Source: Fen-1308 sp035319125 (GTDB lineage Bacteria; Nitrospirota; Thermodesulfovibrionia; Thermodesulfovibrionales; Dissulfurispiraceae). From it: a DNA stretch of 24,228 nt. The number at the start of each line of letters is the position of its first letter. The first letter of the stretch is position 1. Made by a program: the position numbers and the translations under genes. The notes beneath the pieces were generated by a model that saw only the letters and a list, made by a program, of their open reading frames with translations, did not search any database and was not told the origin of the DNA. The stretch is from contig DATHDG010000039.1 in NCBI GenBank assembly GCA_035319125.1, positions 1-24,228 on the forward strand. Reading direction: 5' to 3'. This document shows, piece after piece, positions 22,138 to 24,228 of the stretch.

Positions 22138-23046
22138 ATGGCAGCCAAGATCATCAGTGGAACAGAAGTGGCAGCTCAGATCAGAGCAGAACTGAAGGTA
22201 GAAGTCACAGCGATGAAAGAGAAACATGGTGTGGTGCCGGGTCTGGTCACAATTCTTATTGGTGAAAACCCCGCATCCGTAAGTTATGTAACCGCCAAAC
22301 AAAAAGCCGCGCACGAGATTGGCTTTCATTCGGTGCAGGACAACCAGCCCGCTGATATTTCAGAGGCAGATCTTCTCAAGTTGGTAGACAAATATAACAA
22401 AGACCCCAAAATCAATGGAATACTTGTGCAACTCCCTCTGCCTAAACATGTTGATGAAAAGAAAGTCCTCAATGCCATAGACCCGGACAAAGATGTTGAC
22501 GCCTTTCATCCGGTTAACGTAGGACGACTGATGATAGGCGGCAAAGAAGCGAAATTCCTGCCTTGCACCCCGGCTGGTATCCAGGAGCTGATAGTGCGTT
22601 CAGGATTCGATACGGCCGGAGCAGAAGTTGTTGTAGTCGGGCGCTCAAATATCGTCGGCAAACCAATAGCGATGATTATGTGCCAGAAGGCAAAGGGTGC
22701 AAACTCAACTGTCACCATCGTACACACAGGCACGAAGAATCTCGCAGAACACTGTAAACGTGCAGATATACTCATAGTTGCAGCTGGGGTACCGGGCCTT
22801 GTCAAGCCGGAATGGATCAAGCCGGGCTCATGTGTAATCGACGTCGGCGTCAATCGTGTGGGTGAAAAGAAGAGCGAAAAGACGGGTAAAATGGTGCCTA
22901 TTCTCAGAGGTGACGTGGACTTTGATCGGGCTAAGGAAATAGCGGGTGCCATTACTCCGGTGCCGGGCGGAGTGGGTCCGATGACAATTACCATGCTCAT
23001 GAAAAATACTGTCAAGTCTGCAAAGATTGCGTCCGGAATAGAATAA
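22138..23046 (+). CDS. folD: Methylenetetrahydrofolate dehydrogenase / methenyltetrahydrofolate cyclohydrolase
   Basis: FolD oxidises 5,10-methylene-THF and hydrolyses methenyl-THF to 10-formyl-THF; in acetogens and some other anaerobes it runs in the reductive direction of the Wood-Ljungdahl pathway. The 302-residue product has SYVTAKQKAA with catalytic Y50 and K54, ILVQLPLPKHVD, DVDAFHPVNVGRL, PCTPAGIQEL, the nucleotide segment VVGRSNIVGKPIA and the C-terminal signature PVPGGVGPMTITMLMKN. Length is slightly above average. ATG at 22138 follows GGAGGTCGTAA. A strong hairpin terminator follows at once, closing the cooC-folD group. Confidence 0.96.
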   Translation: MAAKIISGTEVAAQIRAELKVEVTAMKEKHGVVPGLVTILIGENPASVSYVTAKQKAAHEIGFHSVQDNQPADISEADLLKLVDKYNKDPKINGILVQLPLPKHVDEKKVLNAIDPDKDVDAFHPVNVGRLMIGGKEAKFLPCTPAGIQELIVRSGFDTAGAEVVVVGRSNIVGKPIAMIMCQKAKGANSTVTIVHTGTKNLAEHCKRADILIVAAGVPGLVKPEWIKPGSCVIDVGVNRVGEKKSEKTGKMVPILRGDVDFDRAKEIAGAITPVPGGVGPMTITMLMKNTVKSAKIASGIE

Positions 23047-23063
23047 GAAAAGAATGTAATTGC

Positions 23064-23104
23064 TGAAAATCCCCCTGTTAACATAAGGGGGATTTTCACG
23101 TTTT
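23064..23104 (+). terminator. Rho-independent terminator after folD
   Basis: TGAAAATCCCCCT (23064-23076) and AGGGGGATTTTCA (23086-23098) form a perfect 13-base stem with a 9-base loop, followed by TTTT at 23101-23104. It starts 18 bases after the folD stop codon. Confidence 0.85.
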
Positions 23105-23138
23105 AGCTGTATAATCGCACCTGGAAATCACTGCCTAA

Positions 23139-23156
23139 TTGTGACGCGTATCACGA
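23139..23156. promoter_or_regulatory. CRP/FNR-superfamily type palindrome upstream of pilC
   Basis: TTGTGA-CGCGTA-TCACGA matches the CRP pattern TGTGA-N6-TCACA at 9 of 10 positions and is a near-perfect inverted repeat. It lies about 80 bases upstream of the predicted pilC transcription start, a plausible activator position. The binding protein is unknown; a cAMP-, redox- or CO-responsive member of the family are all possible. Confidence 0.45.
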
Positions 23157-23194
23157 AGAGATGGATTAATCTGGCAGTATACTGATTATAGCTA

Positions 23195-23223
23195 TTGAAA
23201 AACAGTTGTATCACACTTAATTA
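23195..23223 (+). promoter_or_regulatory. Candidate promoter of the pilC gene
   Basis: TTGAAA (23195-23200), a 17-base spacer and TAATTA (23218-23223) form a moderate sigma70 match. The -10 lies inside a further imperfect palindrome CACAC-TTAATTAA-TGTG (about 23212-23228). A leader of about 65 bases would precede the ATG. Confidence 0.35.
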
Positions 23224-23295
23224 ATGTGGTACATTTTGACGAGATATGTTGAAAAAGATTGGGCAGTTCAGACGCACTAAAAGTTTAAGGAGACA

Positions 23296-24228
23296 ATGAT
23301 GCCGACTACCTTTAAATGGACTGGAAAAACCCCTAAGGGCACGGTTCAAAATGGTGAAATTACCGCCGAGACCAGGGAAGAGGTTATCGCAACTCTGCGT
23401 AAGCAGGGCATAATTCCAACTATAGTTGCTGAAAAAAAGGCAGCTGCCTTTCAACTCGGTGGCATAAGCAGAGGCAAGAAGATCAAAGATAGAGACATCA
23501 TTGTCTTCACCAGACAGTTTGCAAGCATGTATAACGCTGGCATACCAATAGTGCAGAGCCTAGAAATTATGTCAAAACAGACTGAAAACACTTCCTTGCG
23601 TGCAATCGTGGGCCAAGTGAAAGCGGATGTTGAGGCTGGTGTAACTCTGGCCGATGCTATGAGGAAACATCCCAAAGCATTCAGTGAATTATATGTAAAC
23701 CTTGTGGCCGCCGGTGAGCAAGGCGGAGTATTGGATTCAGTACTGCAGCGCTTAGCTGTTTATATAGAAAAAGCAATGAAGCTGAAAAAGAAAGTCAAAG
23801 GGGCCATGATTTATCCCTCTGTAGTTCTTTTTATTGCAGCGCTTGTTGTTGCTATAATTATGATCTTCGTTATACCGGTATTTGCAAAAGTATTTGGAGA
23901 AATGGGTGTTGCATTACCCGGCCCAACCCAACTGGTTATCGGGTTGAGTAATTTTTTAAGTGGCATTGGTGGTCTCATACTTTTTTTCATAATTGTCGGT
24001 AGCATAATCGGATTTAGTCAGTATAGAAGGACTGCTACTGGCAGAATGAATACAGATAGACTTTTACTTAGAATACCTATTATAGGCAATCTTATAAGAA
24101 AAGTTGCAGTTGCAAGATTTGCAAGGACATTGGGCACCTTGATCAGCAGCGGCGTCCCCATACTGGATGGTCTTGACATATGCGCCAAGTCGGCCGGCAA
24201 CAAGGTAGTCGAAAAGGTTGTTTACGAA
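23296..24228 (+). CDS. pilC: Type IV pilus / type II secretion inner-membrane protein PilC/GspF (partial)
   Basis: The frame is open for 311 codons to the window end without a stop; the family is about 400 residues, so roughly three quarters are seen. The protein begins with a soluble segment (FKWTGKTPKGTVQNGEITAE, where the family has a similar small N-terminal domain), then the first GspF domain (RQFASMYNAGIPIVQSLEIM, VTLADAMRKHPKAFSELYVN, GEQGGVLDSVLQRLA), a membrane helix (about 172-193), a second hydrophobic helix (about 224-242), and the start of the second GspF domain (RFARTLGTLISSGVPILDGL). It forms the inner-membrane platform that works with the PilB/GspE ATPase. AAGGAGA precedes the two adjacent ATGs (23296, 23299). 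It seems to be the first gene of its transcript; no pilB or pilT is upstream. PilC is favoured over GspF, but not proven. Confidence 0.88.
   Translation, partial: MMPTTFKWTGKTPKGTVQNGEITAETREEVIATLRKQGIIPTIVAEKKAAAFQLGGISRGKKIKDRDIIVFTRQFASMYNAGIPIVQSLEIMSKQTENTSLRAIVGQVKADVEAGVTLADAMRKHPKAFSELYVNLVAAGEQGGVLDSVLQRLAVYIEKAMKLKKKVKGAMIYPSVVLFIAALVVAIIMIFVIPVFAKVFGEMGVALPGPTQLVIGLSNFLSGIGGLILFFIIVGSIIGFSQYRRTATGRMNTDRLLLRIPIIGNLIRKVAVARFARTLGTLISSGVPILDGLDICAKSAGNKVVEKVVYE

Noticed and set aside
23171..23187. Sigma54 promoter (TGGCAG-TATAC-TGAT) before pilC
   Set aside because: The -24 GG is present but the -12 GC is missing, so it does not meet the minimal sigma54 requirement, although pilus genes often use sigma54.
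1..24228. CRISPR array, insertion sequence, prophage or defence island
   Set aside because: No regularly spaced direct repeats, transposase, integrase or phage genes were seen; gene order is that of a core genome.

Overview
The window looks like chromosomal DNA of an anaerobic, hydrogen-metabolising, Gram-negative-type bacterium. Direct support: a Tat-exported [NiFe] hydrogenase small subunit begins at the left edge, next to the maturation gene hypF; there is a CooC/AcsF-type nickel-insertion ATPase; one gene encodes a lipoprotein thioredoxin; and a type IV pilus/type II secretion inner-membrane gene runs off the right edge. Together with folD, 5-formyl-THF cyclo-ligase and glyA this suggests one-carbon metabolism linked to CO dehydrogenase/acetyl-CoA synthase. 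The phylum cannot be fixed from the sequence; Desulfobacterota or Nitrospirota would fit, but that is a guess. I see no tRNA, rRNA, IS element, prophage or CRISPR array. Most of the window is ordinary core genome.

Layout. (1) 1-8019, all on the minus strand, read right to left: trxA, a TlpA-like lipoprotein, ffh, rpsP, khpA, trmD, rplS, rnhB, a DtxR/FeoA metal regulator, hypF and the start of the hydrogenase small subunit. This is the usual ffh-rpsP-trmD-rplS-rnhB translation/secretion run, but rimM is absent and a hairpin lies between khpA and trmD. The hydrogenase gene has its own consensus-like promoter, surrounded by five copies of a TATAGA hexamer. (2) 8185-9737, plus strand: an NAD(P)H/FAD oxidoreductase overlapping a DUF1992 gene, closed by a terminator whose loop holds the stop codon. 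(3) 9800-12548, minus strand: a membrane-anchored VWA/coiled-coil protein, followed by a small secreted protein whose signal peptide is interrupted by an amber codon. (4) 12618-15670, plus strand: a DinG/XPD-like iron-sulfur helicase and a Tat-exported metallophosphoesterase. (5) 15671-20077, minus strand: argD-argF, then rpiB-glyA-nrdR with their own promoter. (6) 20133-23046, plus strand: cooC, 5-formyl-THF cyclo-ligase, folE and folD, closed by a strong hairpin. (7) 23296-24228, plus strand: the first 311 codons of a PilC/GspF gene behind a 250-base control region with a CRP-like palindrome.

How the genes relate. HypF makes the CN ligands of [NiFe] hydrogenase, and CooC-type ATPases load nickel into CODH/ACS, so both ends of the window concern nickel enzymes. 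GlyA, 5-FCL and FolD feed and interconvert tetrahydrofolate one-carbon units. Several plus- and minus-strand genes (FAD oxidoreductase, dinG, argD, cooC) lack a visible Shine-Dalgarno sequence and instead carry a -10-like hexamer 5-11 bases before the ATG, which may indicate leaderless transcripts. The most unusual items are this start pattern, the TATAGA repeats at the hydrogenase promoter, the amber codon and the VWA protein. I found no convincing new multi-gene system.
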